The notes: generated from the sequence alone by a model not told the origin. Numbered from the stretch's first letter, positions 36,584 to 45,268 are shown. The stretch is 64,000 nt of DNA from an uncultured Prevotella sp. (GCA_934230115.1 CAKQEI010000002.1:1-64000); one strand, 5' to 3'. Translations and numbers: made by a program.

Positions 36584-38044
36584 ATGCCAAACAAACCTCA
36601 AAGCATTTGGTCGCAAGTCGACTGGATAACAATAGGCATATACATAGCCCTGATGATATTCGGATGGATAAGCATCTGCGGAGCCAGCTACACCTACGGC
36701 GAGAACGACATCTTCAGTCTTGGCACACGCTCGGGAATGCAGATTGTGTGGATAGGCACAAGTATATGCCTGGGATTTGTCATACTGATGATGGACACGC
36801 GGTTTTTCGACACGTTCTCATATATTATATATGGTATATTGCTGCTACTGCTGTTTGCCACCATCTTCAATCCACACGACATCAAAGGCTCACACTCGTG
36901 GCTAGTCATAGGTCCGTTGCGACTGCAGCCTGCCGAGTTCGGCAAGTTTGCCACAGCACTCGCTTTGGCTAAACTCATGAGCGCATACGGCTACAACATA
37001 CATAGGTGGAAGGATTTTGCCGCAGCCATAGCAGTGATATTCATCCCTATGCTTTGCATCGTAGGACAGCGAGAAACGGGTTCTGCCCTTGTCTACCTCA
37101 CCTTCTTCCTTGTGCTCTACCGCGAGGGAATGCCGGGCAGCATACTGTTTACGGGTGTTGCAATGGTGGTGTATTTTGTAGTGGGCATAAAATACGAGGG
37201 TGTCATGCTGTTGACCACACCTACATCGGTGGGCAAGTTTGTGGTGCTTCTATTAGTGCAGATATTCACGGCAGGCATGGTTAAGGTGTATTGCGAGGAG
37301 CAACGCATGACCAAGATAATACTGGGCTACAGCTTAGGCATCACTGCGTTGGCAATGCTCTTCTCGGTGTACGTGATACCGTTCGACGTCACATGGGTGC
37401 AACTCACAGTATGTGTAGCAATGTTCGTGTATCTGCTACTCTATGCCCTGCGCACACGATTCACCCATTCGTTCATGATTCTCGCCTTTGCCGTTGGCTC
37501 GGTGGTGTTCTTCTATTCTGCCGACTATGTGCTCAACAACGTCATGGAGCCTCATCAGCGAGTGCGCATCAACGTGTTGCTCGGTCTCGACGAAGACCTT
37601 GCCGGAGCGGGCTACAATGTTCACCAGAGCGAGATAGCCATCGGCTCGGGAGGACTAAAGGGTAAGGGATTTCTCAACGGCACACAGACAAAGCTGAAGT
37701 TTGTGCCAGAGCAAGACACCGACTTCATATTCTGCACTGTAGGCGAGGAGGAAGGATTTGTAGGTTCTGCCAGCGTATTGCTGCTCTTCCTTGCGCTTAT
37801 ACTGCGACTCATGAAACTTGCCGAGCGGCAACCATTCACGTTTGGGCGAGTCTACGGCTACTGTGTGGCATCGGTCTTCCTCTTCCATGTGTTCATCAAT
37901 GTGGGAATGGTGCTTGGACTAACGCCCGTAATCGGCATTCCGCTGCCATTCTTCAGTTACGGTGGCTCGTCGTTGTGGGGTTTCACTATTCTTATGTTTA
38001 TATTCCTTAGACTTGATGCAGGACGCAATTTAGCTCAAGCATAA
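36584..38044 (+). CDS. rodA: Peptidoglycan glycosyltransferase RodA (SEDS family)
   Basis: A 486-residue polytopic SEDS polymerase that makes glycan strands with PBP2. Family signatures: RLQPAEFGKFATALALAK (about 109-126), a long periplasmic loop with TQTKLKFVPEQDTDFIFCTVGEE (about 365-387) and the terminal PVIGIPLPFFSYGGSS. It is about 110 residues longer than E. coli RodA owing to extra membrane segments in the middle (region 200-300), which is common in Bacteroidetes. Last gene of the shape cluster; a perfect terminator follows. Confidence 0.95.
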   Translation: MPNKPQSIWSQVDWITIGIYIALMIFGWISICGASYTYGENDIFSLGTRSGMQIVWIGTSICLGFVILMMDTRFFDTFSYIIYGILLLLLFATIFNPHDIKGSHSWLVIGPLRLQPAEFGKFATALALAKLMSAYGYNIHRWKDFAAAIAVIFIPMLCIVGQRETGSALVYLTFFLVLYREGMPGSILFTGVAMVVYFVVGIKYEGVMLLTTPTSVGKFVVLLLVQIFTAGMVKVYCEEQRMTKIILGYSLGITALAMLFSVYVIPFDVTWVQLTVCVAMFVYLLLYALRTRFTHSFMILAFAVGSVVFFYSADYVLNNVMEPHQRVRINVLLGLDEDLAGAGYNVHQSEIAIGSGGLKGKGFLNGTQTKLKFVPEQDTDFIFCTVGEEEGFVGSASVLLLFLALILRLMKLAERQPFTFGRVYGYCVASVFLFHVFINVGMVLGLTPVIGIPLPFFSYGGSSLWGFTILMFIFLRLDAGRNLAQA

Positions 38045-38055
38045 GATATAAGAAC

Positions 38056-38112
38056 AAAAAAAAGATATTTTCGAATGCCTATTCAGTTTGCATTCGAAAA
38101 TATCTTTTTTTT
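38056..38112. terminator. Bidirectional terminator between rodA and trxB
   Basis: 23 perfect pairs (38056-38078 with 38090-38112) and an 11-base loop, with A8 and T8 at the ends. It serves both converging genes. Confidence 0.93.
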
Positions 38113-38144
38113 GGTATTAATAAAGCAACTTAATCAATCACCGA

Positions 38145-39092
38145 TTAAGCATTCAGATTGGCAAGATAACGCTCTGCCTCAAGGGCAGCCTTGCAACCAG
38201 AACCTGCTGCAACAATAGCCTGACGATAGACTGGGTCGGCACAGTCGCCAGCAGCGAACACACCCTCAACATTAGTGCGGGGTGAAGAGCCTATGGTCTT
38301 GATATAGCCAGTATCGTCGCAATCGACAAACTGACGGAACACATCAGTGTTAGGCTTATGACCAATAGCGAGGAAGAAGCCATCGATAGGCAAGTCGTAG
38401 TGTTGCTCGTCGGCCTCGCCCTTGCGCTTTACGAGATGAGCACCCTCCACACCATCGTCACCATAGAGTCCCTCGGTGTTATGCTCGTAGAGTACCTCAA
38501 TCTTCTCGTTGTCCTCAACACGCTTTTTCATCACGTCGCTTGCACGAAGGAAAGGCTTGCGCACAATCATATACACCTTCTTGCAAAGGCCTGCAAGGTA
38601 AAGAGCTTCCTCGCAAGCAGTGTCGCCACCGCCTACAACAGCTACTGTGCGCTTGCGATAGAAGAAGCCATCGCATGTGGCACATGCGCTCACACCCTGA
38701 CCATTGTACTTCTTCTCGTCATCCAAGCCAAGATACTTAGCACTTGCACCAGTGGCTATGATTACAGAGTCAGCCTCTATTTCCTTGCCAGTGTCTGTAG
38801 TAAGCACATAGGGTTTGCTTGAGAAGTCAACCTTGGCAATGCTTCCCTCGCGTATGTCGGCACCAAAACGCTCTGCCTGCTTGCGCAAGTCCATCATCAT
38901 CTGATTGCCGTCAACTCCCTCAGGATAGCCAGGGAAATTCTCAACCACTGTGGTCTGTGTGAGCTGTCCGCCCGTCTGAATGCCACAGTACTCTACCGGA
39001 GCGAGGTTGGCTCGTCCGGCATATATTGCAGCCGTATAGCCAGCAGGACCGCTGCCGACGATAAGGCATTTCACATGTTCTCTCTGTTCCAT
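38145..39092 (-). CDS. trxB: Thioredoxin reductase
   Basis: A 315-residue flavoprotein that reduces thioredoxin with NADPH. FAD motif VGSGPAGYTAAIYAGRA (about residues 12-28), redox-active pair C137-A-T-C140, NADPH motif GGGDTACEEALYL and C-terminal GVFAAGDC. Size is typical. It lies 41 bases downstream of a glutathione-peroxidase-like gene that probably depends on thioredoxin, so the operon supplies both the peroxidase and its electron source. Confidence 0.96.
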   Translation of the reverse strand: MEQREHVKCLIVGSGPAGYTAAIYAGRANLAPVEYCGIQTGGQLTQTTVVENFPGYPEGVDGNQMMMDLRKQAERFGADIREGSIAKVDFSSKPYVLTTDTGKEIEADSVIIATGASAKYLGLDDEKKYNGQGVSACATCDGFFYRKRTVAVVGGGDTACEEALYLAGLCKKVYMIVRKPFLRASDVMKKRVEDNEKIEVLYEHNTEGLYGDDGVEGAHLVKRKGEADEQHYDLPIDGFFLAIGHKPNTDVFRQFVDCDDTGYIKTIGSSPRTNVEGVFAAGDCADPVYRQAIVAAGSGCKAALEAERYLANLNA

Positions 39093-39133
39093 TGTTATGT
39101 AGTTTATGTATGTTAGTAAGCGTGGGGTTCTAA

Positions 39134-39682
39134 TTACAGCAATTCCTCAATCTGCTTGGCAATGTTCTCGATGTCTTCTGTAGGCTCGAAGCGTGCCACC
39201 ACCTGACCGCGCTTGTTGGTGAGGAATTTGGTGAAGTTCCACTTAATGTCGCTTGTCTCCTTATAGTCGGGTGTCTCCTTGGCGAGAATTTCCTCAAGCA
39301 CTGGTGTGAGCTTATGTTCGGGGTTGAATCCGGCAAATGTCTTCTGTTCCTTAAGGAACTTGTAGAGAGCATCGGCATCGTCGCCATTCACCTTCAGCTT
39401 CTTGAAACGCGGAAACTCTGTGCCATAGTTAAGCTTGCAGAACTGGTGAATAGACTCATCAGTGCCAGGTGCCTGTGCTCCAAACTGGTTGCAAGGAAAA
39501 TCGAGTACCTCGAAACCCTGTGCGTGGTATTTCTCATAGAGCTTCTCCAGCTCCTCATACTGTGGTGTGAATCCGCACTTTGTAGCGGTGTTGACAATGA
39601 GCAGCACTTCGTTGGCATACTCCTTAAGAGACACTTCCTTACCCTTTCTGTCCTTTACAGAATAATCGTATACAGTTCTCAT
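39134..39682 (-). CDS. Glutathione-peroxidase-family thiol peroxidase, probably thioredoxin dependent
   Basis: A 182-residue GPx-fold peroxidase. Peroxidatic Cys is C36 (ATKCGFTPQ), with the family Gln (FPCNQFG, Q66) and the WNF motif (IKWNFTKF). C82 (HQFCKLNYG) stands where yeast Gpx3 has its resolving cysteine, as I recall (C36/C82), which suggests a two-cysteine mechanism using thioredoxin rather than glutathione. No signal peptide, so cytoplasmic. Start MRTVYDYSVKD is standard. First gene of the gpx-trxB unit, downstream of a promoter with a palindrome across its start point. Confidence 0.93.
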   Translation of the reverse strand: MRTVYDYSVKDRKGKEVSLKEYANEVLLIVNTATKCGFTPQYEELEKLYEKYHAQGFEVLDFPCNQFGAQAPGTDESIHQFCKLNYGTEFPRFKKLKVNGDDADALYKFLKEQKTFAGFNPEHKLTPVLEEILAKETPDYKETSDIKWNFTKFLTNKRGQVVARFEPTEDIENIAKQIEELL

Positions 39683-39721
39683 TTTCTTTTTCTGTGTTTT
39701 ATATGTGTTCTAATTACTTCT

Positions 39722-39748
39722 TACCTTATAATATAAGGTACAAAATTA
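39722..39748 (-). promoter_or_regulatory. gpx-trxB promoter with a 19-base palindromic candidate operator
   Basis: On the minus strand the -7 element TAATTTTG (39748-39741) is followed directly by TACCTTATA-A-TATAAGGTA (39740-39722), a perfect palindrome across the expected transcription start. A TTG at 39769-39767 is an 18-base-spaced -33 candidate. The palindrome core TTATAATATAA resembles Fur/PerR-type boxes. Confidence 0.6.
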
Positions 39749-39809
39749 GATAAAAATAATGAGAAACAAGAACACTGCAAGAAAAAAATCTTGGTTAGCT
39801 ATAGCAGCA

Positions 39810-39834
39810 GAGCCGTGTCATAGACACACGGCTC
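39810..39834 (-). terminator. Probable terminator hairpin at the end of the receiver/PPDK-N gene
   Basis: GAGCCGTGT (39810-39818) and ACACGGCTC (39826-39834) form nine pairs overlapping the last codons. On the minus strand a T7 run lies only about 20 bases further on, so termination is possible but imperfect. Confidence 0.4.
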
Positions 39835-42766
39835 CCTCCTGCTTCTTTCCGTCCATCATTATCTTCAGTGGCTTGGCAAACCTCACCACACGCACATGTT
39901 CTGTCTCCTCTACTGCTTCCATGCCATCAAGCAGGTCCTTGCGGAAGAGTCCTTGGCCACGGTTGGCATCCACAGTGAAATAGCCCACTCCAAAGGAAGT
40001 GAGGTTCTGGAAGAAGTGGGTGCCTTGACTCGGGTCTACACGATAGTTCTTCAGAGTAACCTCCACAATAACACGGGCAGCCGATATGTGCGGCCACTTA
40101 ACTGGTATGCCAAGCCAAGGGTCGCTCGAGCCCCAACGTCCAGGACCAACAAGCACATAGTTGGTACCACGGTCGAGATACTCGCGGTTTATCTTTTCGA
40201 TCTCTCGGGCTATAGTAGGATTGTTGGAGGCAGTGAACGAATCGTCGGTCTTGACATACACCACGTCGGTGACATCCTCGGTTACTCCATGACCCAAAGA
40301 GTTGTGAGAGCGCACTACACAATTGGCATCGGGCACTGCTGCCACATCCTCATCGAGCATCTGCTTGGAATCGACAATGGGGCGTATCTGCAAGAGATAC
40401 AAACTGCCCGTGCGGTCCTCATTAAGATTGCAGGCAAACTCTATCTCCACTGGGCGACGCATCGACTCGGCACCATACTTCATCGACATCTGCAACAGTT
40501 CGGGCAACGGGAACACTCCATGCTGCAGCACAGAGGCAAAGGTTATCACCTTGCGTCCACCATCGTATATACCGTCGCGTATCACCTGGTCGTAGGGGTC
40601 GTAGGTAGAAGCTATGTAGTTGAGCGAGTGATCGCGCTCAGCCTCCTTCACCTTAAGGTTCAGAATGTTGAACCCATCGTCCACCTTGAAGTCATTGCCC
40701 ACATGCCTTGTATCGAGAGCATAGAAGCGGGTCTGTGTCTCGCGCAGAGCCGTGTCAAGCTCGCTTGTCTGCAACACCTGATGTGGATGATAGGGCGACA
40801 CACGAAGGGTCTGCCCTCCGTCTACGATATACTTGCCAAGTCCGAGGGCAAGCGATGCTATGCCGTCTTCAGCACGCTCGTCGCCTATGGGATAATAGTT
40901 GAGCGAGCGCAACACTCCCGACACATTGGGATAGTAGCGACCGTCGTATTGTTTGCCCACAACCTCTTGCAGGATGACAGCCATCTTCTCCTGATCGATA
41001 ACATTGCTTGTGGCTGTCATGTAGGCTTTTGAGTCTTTGTAGTAGACCGAAGCATAGACACCCTTTATGGCGCAAGCCAACATCTCAAGCATGGCATACT
41101 TGTCGGCGAGATAGGGAATCATATAGGTGGAATATATTCCTGCGAACGGCTGATAATGGGCATCCTCAAGCAGCGAGCTGGAACGTATGGCTATAGGACT
41201 CTTCACGGCCTCGAAGAAGGTGAAGAAGTCGGCTATCAGCGAATCGGGCAATTGCGCACGCATGAAGTGCTGAAGTATGTCCTCGTCAGACGCATCGCTC
41301 AAGGCTATCTGATAAAGATTGTTCTGCTCCATAAACTGGTCGAACACATCTGTACAGAGCACCACCGTCTTGGGTATCTGCACTGTGGCACCAGGGAAAG
41401 AATTGAAGTCAGGATGAGTCTTGATTATATTGTCGAGGAAAGCCAAGCCACGTCCCTTGCCTCCAAGCGAGCCTTCACCAATGCGGGCAAAATGAGAGTA
41501 GGAGTCAAACTTCATACGGTCGAACACTGCCACTACACCAATGTTCTTCATGTGGCGATACTGCACTATGGCATCGAAGATTATCTCGCGGTGTGCCGTT
41601 ATATCCTTAAGGCGTTCCCACGTTACCTTCTTCAAGAACTCCGATACTGGGAATATGGCACGTGCCGAAAGCCAGCGGCTCATATGGTTGCGCGATATGT
41701 GGTAGAGCATGGAATCGTCGGGAATATTGAAGATGTTGTCCTGCAGTTCCTTGAGCGAATGTATACGCATAATCTCGGCCTTGGTCTTAGGGTCACGGAA
41801 TATGAAGTCGCCAAAGCCCATGTGCTCCTCCATCATCTTGCGCAGGTCGAGAGCCATCTTCTTGGAGTTCTTGTCGACAAAGCGGAAACCCTCAGCCTCT
41901 GCTTTCTCACGGTTGTGCGACTCTGAACTCTCGATGATGAGCGGCAGATATGGATTCATGGAGTGTATGCAGCGAAGCAGTTTGAGTCCAGCCTCACTGT
42001 CCTTCACGCCACCCAAAGGGAAGCGCACGTCGCTTATCACGCCAAGCACATTGTCGGAATAGCGTTCATACAGAGCCATAGCCTCCTCGTAGGTTCGGGC
42101 AAGCACCACCTTAGGACGACCGCGCATTCTTAATGTGGCAGCATGGCGGTTGAGAGCCTCTGTAGAGAAGCGCTTGCTTTGCGCCAAGATATAGTTGTAG
42201 AGGTTTGGCAAGATAGAGCTATAGAAGCGTATGCTGTCCTCCACAACAAGTATCATCTGCACCCCACCCTCCTTGATGTCATGCTCAAGATTCATCTTGT
42301 CCTCTATGAGCTTGATGATAGAGAGGATGAGGTTTGTATTGCCAAGCCAGCAGAACACATAGTCGAAGATGCTTAGATCCTCATTTTCCATACGCTTGGT
42401 AATGCCATGCGAGAATGGCGTGAGCACCACGCAATGGATAGCAGGAAACCCTGCCTTAATGTCGCGTGCCACCGAGAAGGCGTCGTTGTCGGCATTGCCT
42501 GGCATACATATCACGAGGTCGATGTGCATCGTGCGCAACACCTGATAGGCTTCCTCAGTGGTGCTCACCTGGGTGAATGTGGGCGGATAGCGCAGTCCGA
42601 GTTCCACATACTCGTTGTAAATCTTCTCCTCCACACGCCCGTCGTCTTCGAGCATGAAGGCATCGTAGGGGTTAGCCACAATCAGCACGTTGTAGATGCG
42701 GCGCATCATAAGGTTGACAAACGTCACATCCTTAAGATAGAATTTCTGGTATTCTTGGGGTATCAT
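39818..42766 (-). CDS. Two-receiver / PEP-pyruvate-binding (PPDK N-terminal) fusion protein
   Basis: A 982-residue cytoplasmic protein. Residues about 25-150 resemble a receiver domain without the acidic site (VLIVANPYDAF; VICMPGN instead of the phospho-Asp). Residues about 165-310 form a second receiver with an acidic pair (VVEDS), a candidate phospho-Asp (ISDVRFP) and a conserved Lys (FVDKNS). From about 430 on it has the ATP-grasp PEP/pyruvate-binding domain (GEGSLGGKGRGLAFLD, PIAIRSSSLLEDA, YLLQIRPIV). The phosphohistidine swivel domain and PEP barrel of true PPDK or PEP synthase are missing, so it cannot be a complete dikinase. A strong AGGAGG Shine-Dalgarno is present, unusual here. Start is 27 bases after the metallophosphatase gene. 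Confidence 0.8.
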   Translation of the reverse strand: MIPQEYQKFYLKDVTFVNLMMRRIYNVLIVANPYDAFMLEDDGRVEEKIYNEYVELGLRYPPTFTQVSTTEEAYQVLRTMHIDLVICMPGNADNDAFSVARDIKAGFPAIHCVVLTPFSHGITKRMENEDLSIFDYVFCWLGNTNLILSIIKLIEDKMNLEHDIKEGGVQMILVVEDSIRFYSSILPNLYNYILAQSKRFSTEALNRHAATLRMRGRPKVVLARTYEEAMALYERYSDNVLGVISDVRFPLGGVKDSEAGLKLLRCIHSMNPYLPLIIESSESHNREKAEAEGFRFVDKNSKKMALDLRKMMEEHMGFGDFIFRDPKTKAEIMRIHSLKELQDNIFNIPDDSMLYHISRNHMSRWLSARAIFPVSEFLKKVTWERLKDITAHREIIFDAIVQYRHMKNIGVVAVFDRMKFDSYSHFARIGEGSLGGKGRGLAFLDNIIKTHPDFNSFPGATVQIPKTVVLCTDVFDQFMEQNNLYQIALSDASDEDILQHFMRAQLPDSLIADFFTFFEAVKSPIAIRSSSLLEDAHYQPFAGIYSTYMIPYLADKYAMLEMLACAIKGVYASVYYKDSKAYMTATSNVIDQEKMAVILQEVVGKQYDGRYYPNVSGVLRSLNYYPIGDERAEDGIASLALGLGKYIVDGGQTLRVSPYHPHQVLQTSELDTALRETQTRFYALDTRHVGNDFKVDDGFNILNLKVKEAERDHSLNYIASTYDPYDQVIRDGIYDGGRKVITFASVLQHGVFPLPELLQMSMKYGAESMRRPVEIEFACNLNEDRTGSLYLLQIRPIVDSKQMLDEDVAAVPDANCVVRSHNSLGHGVTEDVTDVVYVKTDDSFTASNNPTIAREIEKINREYLDRGTNYVLVGPGRWGSSDPWLGIPVKWPHISAARVIVEVTLKNYRVDPSQGTHFFQNLTSFGVGYFTVDANRGQGLFRKDLLDGMEAVEETEHVRVVRFAKPLKIMMDGKKQEGAVCL

Positions 42767-42793
42767 AGGTTGGGTCCTCCTTTATAATATAGT

Positions 42794-43636
42794 CTATCGC
42801 TGCATGGTCAAGAGCAATTTGCCCACAAAGATGGCATTCTTGCCGTTCTGGTCGTTAGGAATCTTCTTGCCATCAGCATTCTCGACATACTGCAAAGTCT
42901 CGAAAAAGGTGTGCGAGTGTCCGCCAAGCACCACGTCGATGTCGTGGTTGCCACTCATCATCTTGTGGTCGTCGACGTTCTGCTTAACTATCCAACCGAG
43001 GTGAGAGAGACACACCACAAGGTCGCACTTCTTGTCGCGCTTGAGCATTCGAGCCACGTCGTCGGCTGTCTTTATCGGGTCAAGATATTTCACTCCCTCG
43101 CATTTTGCTGCATCTACAAGTCCGTCCATTGGCGGACAGATGCCAAACACTCCTATGCGCAGTCCGCTACGCTTGATTACGATGTAGGGTTTAACGATGC
43201 CCTGCAATGGAGTGCCTGTGAAATCGTAGTTGGAACATACCACGGGGAACTTGGCAGCACGGAATATGCGTGCCATATTGTCGAGTCCGAAGTCAAACTC
43301 ATGGTTGCCTATAGTCACAGCGTCGTAGCCCATACGGTTCATGAGCTCCACCTCAACGTCACCCTTGAACAGAGTGTAGAACGGTGAGCCTTGCGAGAAG
43401 TCGCCCGAATCGAAGAGCAACAAGTCGGGATTCTCCTTACGCTCCTGCTCAATCATGGCAATACGGCGAAGGAAGCCTCCACGTCCAGCCACAAGAGTAT
43501 CGGCAAGGTTAGGATTAAGCGGAAGTATGCAACTATGGGTGTCGTTGGTGTGGAGTATCTCCAATGTCTTTGTTTTCTGGGCTGAAACAGTGAGTGTTGC
43601 ACAGAAAAGTGCTATGATAAGGAATAATTTCTTCAT
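42794..43636 (-). CDS. Periplasmic metallophosphatase, catalytic half of a 5'-nucleotidase
   Basis: A 280-residue exported calcineurin-like phosphoesterase (signal to about VSA19). Metal-site motifs follow the UshA order: LHTNDTHSC, DSGDFSQGSPF, GNHEFDFG and GGHSHTF. UshA-type 5'-nucleotidases carry a C-terminal substrate-specificity domain after about residue 330; this protein stops before it. The missing domain is encoded by the gene directly upstream (43677-44447), so the two polypeptides probably form one enzyme for periplasmic nucleotide salvage. Confidence 0.88.
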   Translation of the reverse strand: MKKLFLIIALFCATLTVSAQKTKTLEILHTNDTHSCILPLNPNLADTLVAGRGGFLRRIAMIEQERKENPDLLLFDSGDFSQGSPFYTLFKGDVEVELMNRMGYDAVTIGNHEFDFGLDNMARIFRAAKFPVVCSNYDFTGTPLQGIVKPYIVIKRSGLRIGVFGICPPMDGLVDAAKCEGVKYLDPIKTADDVARMLKRDKKCDLVVCLSHLGWIVKQNVDDHKMMSGNHDIDVVLGGHSHTFFETLQYVENADGKKIPNDQNGKNAIFVGKLLLTMQR

Positions 43637-43676
43637 AACGGTATTCTACGTTCTTGTTTATTGTCTTTTAAAGTTA

Positions 43677-44447
43677 TCAATTCTTCACCGTCACGCGTCC
43701 CTCTACCTTGGCATCCACCATCTTGCCTTCGGCCTTCATCTGCTTGAAGTAGTCCTCAATAAGGAAGCGTGCATTATTCTCCTCGCTCTTTGGCGACACT
43801 ACATTGGTCTTCTTCTTGAAGGCATAGAGATAGTCGTTGCCCTGAGCAAGATAGTCGATGGTGGCTATGCGATAAGAAGCATTGGGGTCTACCTGCTTGC
43901 CGTTGATAGAAGACGAAAGCAACTGTCCATCCTTCGAAATCTCAAGGCGCACACTATGGCTCACACCTTCGCCTCCAACCTTGGCTATCTGGCCAAACAG
44001 CTCAAGCACATCGCTGCCGCTAAGCGTGAGCAAACACAGCTTATTGTCGAAGGGAGCGATGTCGAGAATGTCGCCACGGGTGACATCACCCTTGCTCAAA
44101 GTGGCACGTATGCCACCCATATTATAGACAGCAAAGTCGGGATGCTCGCCAAAACGCTGGCTACTCCACACCAATATGTCGGACAAAAGGTTTGACAACG
44201 GACTTTCAGGACGCTTGCGCCACAAATCGGAGGCAGCAGTACCCATGACTGGCAGCATCAAACTGTCGACATGTGCCTTGTAAGGAGCAAGATAAGCTGT
44301 TGCCTCAGCGAGAATAATAGAGTCGTAACGCGAGTCGATGAGTATGCGCGAACGGGTGACCTCGGCCACCTGATACTGATGCTGGGCACACGATGTAGCT
44401 AAGAGCGACACCGTGGCAAGCGAAATGAGTGCAAATTGTTTGTTCAT
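43677..44447 (-). CDS. Lipoprotein with the 5'-nucleotidase C-terminal domain
   Basis: A 256-residue lipoprotein (lipobox LLATSC, C20) consisting only of the 5'-nucleotidase C-terminal fold. Landmarks: SPLSNLLSDILVWSSQ, AVYNMGGIRATLSKGDVT (the usual N-GGIR), IAPFDNKLCLLTLSG and YRIATIDYLAQGNDY (substrate-stacking aromatic region). It is transcribed before the metallophosphatase gene, 40 bases apart, reversing the domain order of UshA. Membrane anchoring on this subunit would tether the complex. Confidence 0.88.
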   Translation of the reverse strand: MNKQFALISLATVSLLATSCAQHQYQVAEVTRSRILIDSRYDSIILAEATAYLAPYKAHVDSLMLPVMGTAASDLWRKRPESPLSNLLSDILVWSSQRFGEHPDFAVYNMGGIRATLSKGDVTRGDILDIAPFDNKLCLLTLSGSDVLELFGQIAKVGGEGVSHSVRLEISKDGQLLSSSINGKQVDPNASYRIATIDYLAQGNDYLYAFKKKTNVVSPKSEENNARFLIEDYFKQMKAEGKMVDAKVEGRVTVKN

Positions 44448-44471
44448 GCGATATTATTTGATTTTATTATG

Positions 44472-44479
44472 CAAAGATA
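44472..44479 (-). promoter_or_regulatory. Candidate -7 element for the nucleotidase operon
   Basis: Minus strand TATCTTTG, a TAnnTTTG match 25 bases before the start codon. -33 spacing is not ideal. Confidence 0.5.
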
Positions 44480-44552
44480 TTAATTTTTATCAACAAATAA
44501 AACAATCATCAACAGTTATTAAAGCTTTATATAGAATTTAACTCACTAAATA

Positions 44553-44584
44553 TTTGTGAGTTACACGAAAAAGCAGTAACTTTG
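44553..44584 (+). promoter_or_regulatory. rplS promoter
   Basis: TTTG (44553-44556), 20 bases, TAACTTTG (44577-44584). This is the best Bacteroidetes -33/-7 match in the window and predicts transcription from about 44591. Confidence 0.8.
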
Positions 44585-44590
44585 CAACCG

Positions 44591-44676
44591 CTTTTCGGCG
44601 TAACCTATGACGGGAAGAAGTGTTGCCCAGTTACGTTGCGCGAGAACGATAAACAAATTTAATTATCAGATTTACA
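44591..44676 (+). promoter_or_regulatory. Structured leader of rplS, possible L19 autoregulatory RNA
   Basis: The 85-base leader folds as CGTAAC (44599-44604) with GTTACG (44630-44635) and an inner GGG (44612-44614) with CCC (44626-44628). An L19 leader motif has been described in Flavobacteria; similarity to it was not tested. Confidence 0.4.
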
Positions 44677-45039
44677 ATGGATTTAATTAAAGTTGCTGAA
44701 GAAGCATTTGCAACCGGCAAGAAGTTCCCAGAGTTCCGTTCTGGTGACACAATCACAGTCGCTTACAAAATTATCGAGGGTACAAAGGAGCGTATTCAGC
44801 TCTACCGCGGTGTAGTTATCAAGATTTCTGGCCACGGTGACAAGAAGCGTTTCACTGTTCGCAAGATGTCAGGTACTGTAGGTGTAGAGCGTATCTTCCC
44901 TATCGAGTCACCGAACATCGACAGCATTGAGATCAACAAGTACGGTAAGGTACGTCGCGCTAAGCTCTACTACCTCCGCAAGCTCACTGGTAAGAAGGCT
45001 CGCATCGCTGAGCGTCGTGTTAACGCAACAGCAGAGTAA
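44677..45039 (+). CDS. rplS: 50S ribosomal protein L19
   Basis: A 120-residue L19, located at the 30S-50S interface. Conserved stretches: [47 protein letters not shown] and [19 protein letters not shown]. Length and start are normal. It is monocistronic, with a strong promoter, a structured leader and a hairpin terminator. Confidence 0.97.
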   Translation: MDLIKVAEEAFATGKKFPEFRSGDTITVAYKIIEGTKERIQLYRGVVIKISGHGDKKRFTVRKMSGTVGVERIFPIESPNIDSIEINKYGKVRRAKLYYLRKLTGKKARIAERRVNATAE

Positions 45040-45070
45040 ATTTCGAGTACCTTTATCGAAAAGAAATAAA

Positions 45071-45112
45071 AGCAGAGAATGTCTGTTCAAACGACATTCC
45101 CTGCTTTTTTTT
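45071..45112 (+). terminator. rplS terminator
   Basis: AGCAGAGAATGTC pairs with GACATTCCCTGCT (12 of 13), loop of nine, followed by seven T. Confidence 0.88.
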
Positions 45113-45178
45113 GTCTACCTATACCAATTTCGCGCACGTATATACATATTCTGTATACATATATATAAACAAACAGCA

Positions 45179-45268
45179 GCCGTCACCCAACTGATGGACA
45201 CGCATCGGCCACTTGAGCGACACGCGTCCATCAGTTGAGTGACGGCCGTCTATCAGCTGAGTGGTAGG
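45179..45268. repeat. 22-base repeat cluster with a 21-base inverted repeat
   Basis: Three tandem 22-base steps start at 45203, 45225 and 45247 (the last two CGTCCATCAGTTGAGTGACG and CGTCTATCAGCTGAGTGG, the first degenerate). An inverted copy at 45179-45199 pairs with 45226-45246, 20 of 21 bases. The units match those in the hairpin at 17347-17410. No ORF here. Confidence 0.75.

Noticed and set aside
45179-45268. Possible CRISPR array, because of regular 22-base spacing
   Set aside because: Units are directly adjacent with no unique spacers, partly inverted, and no cas genes are in the window.
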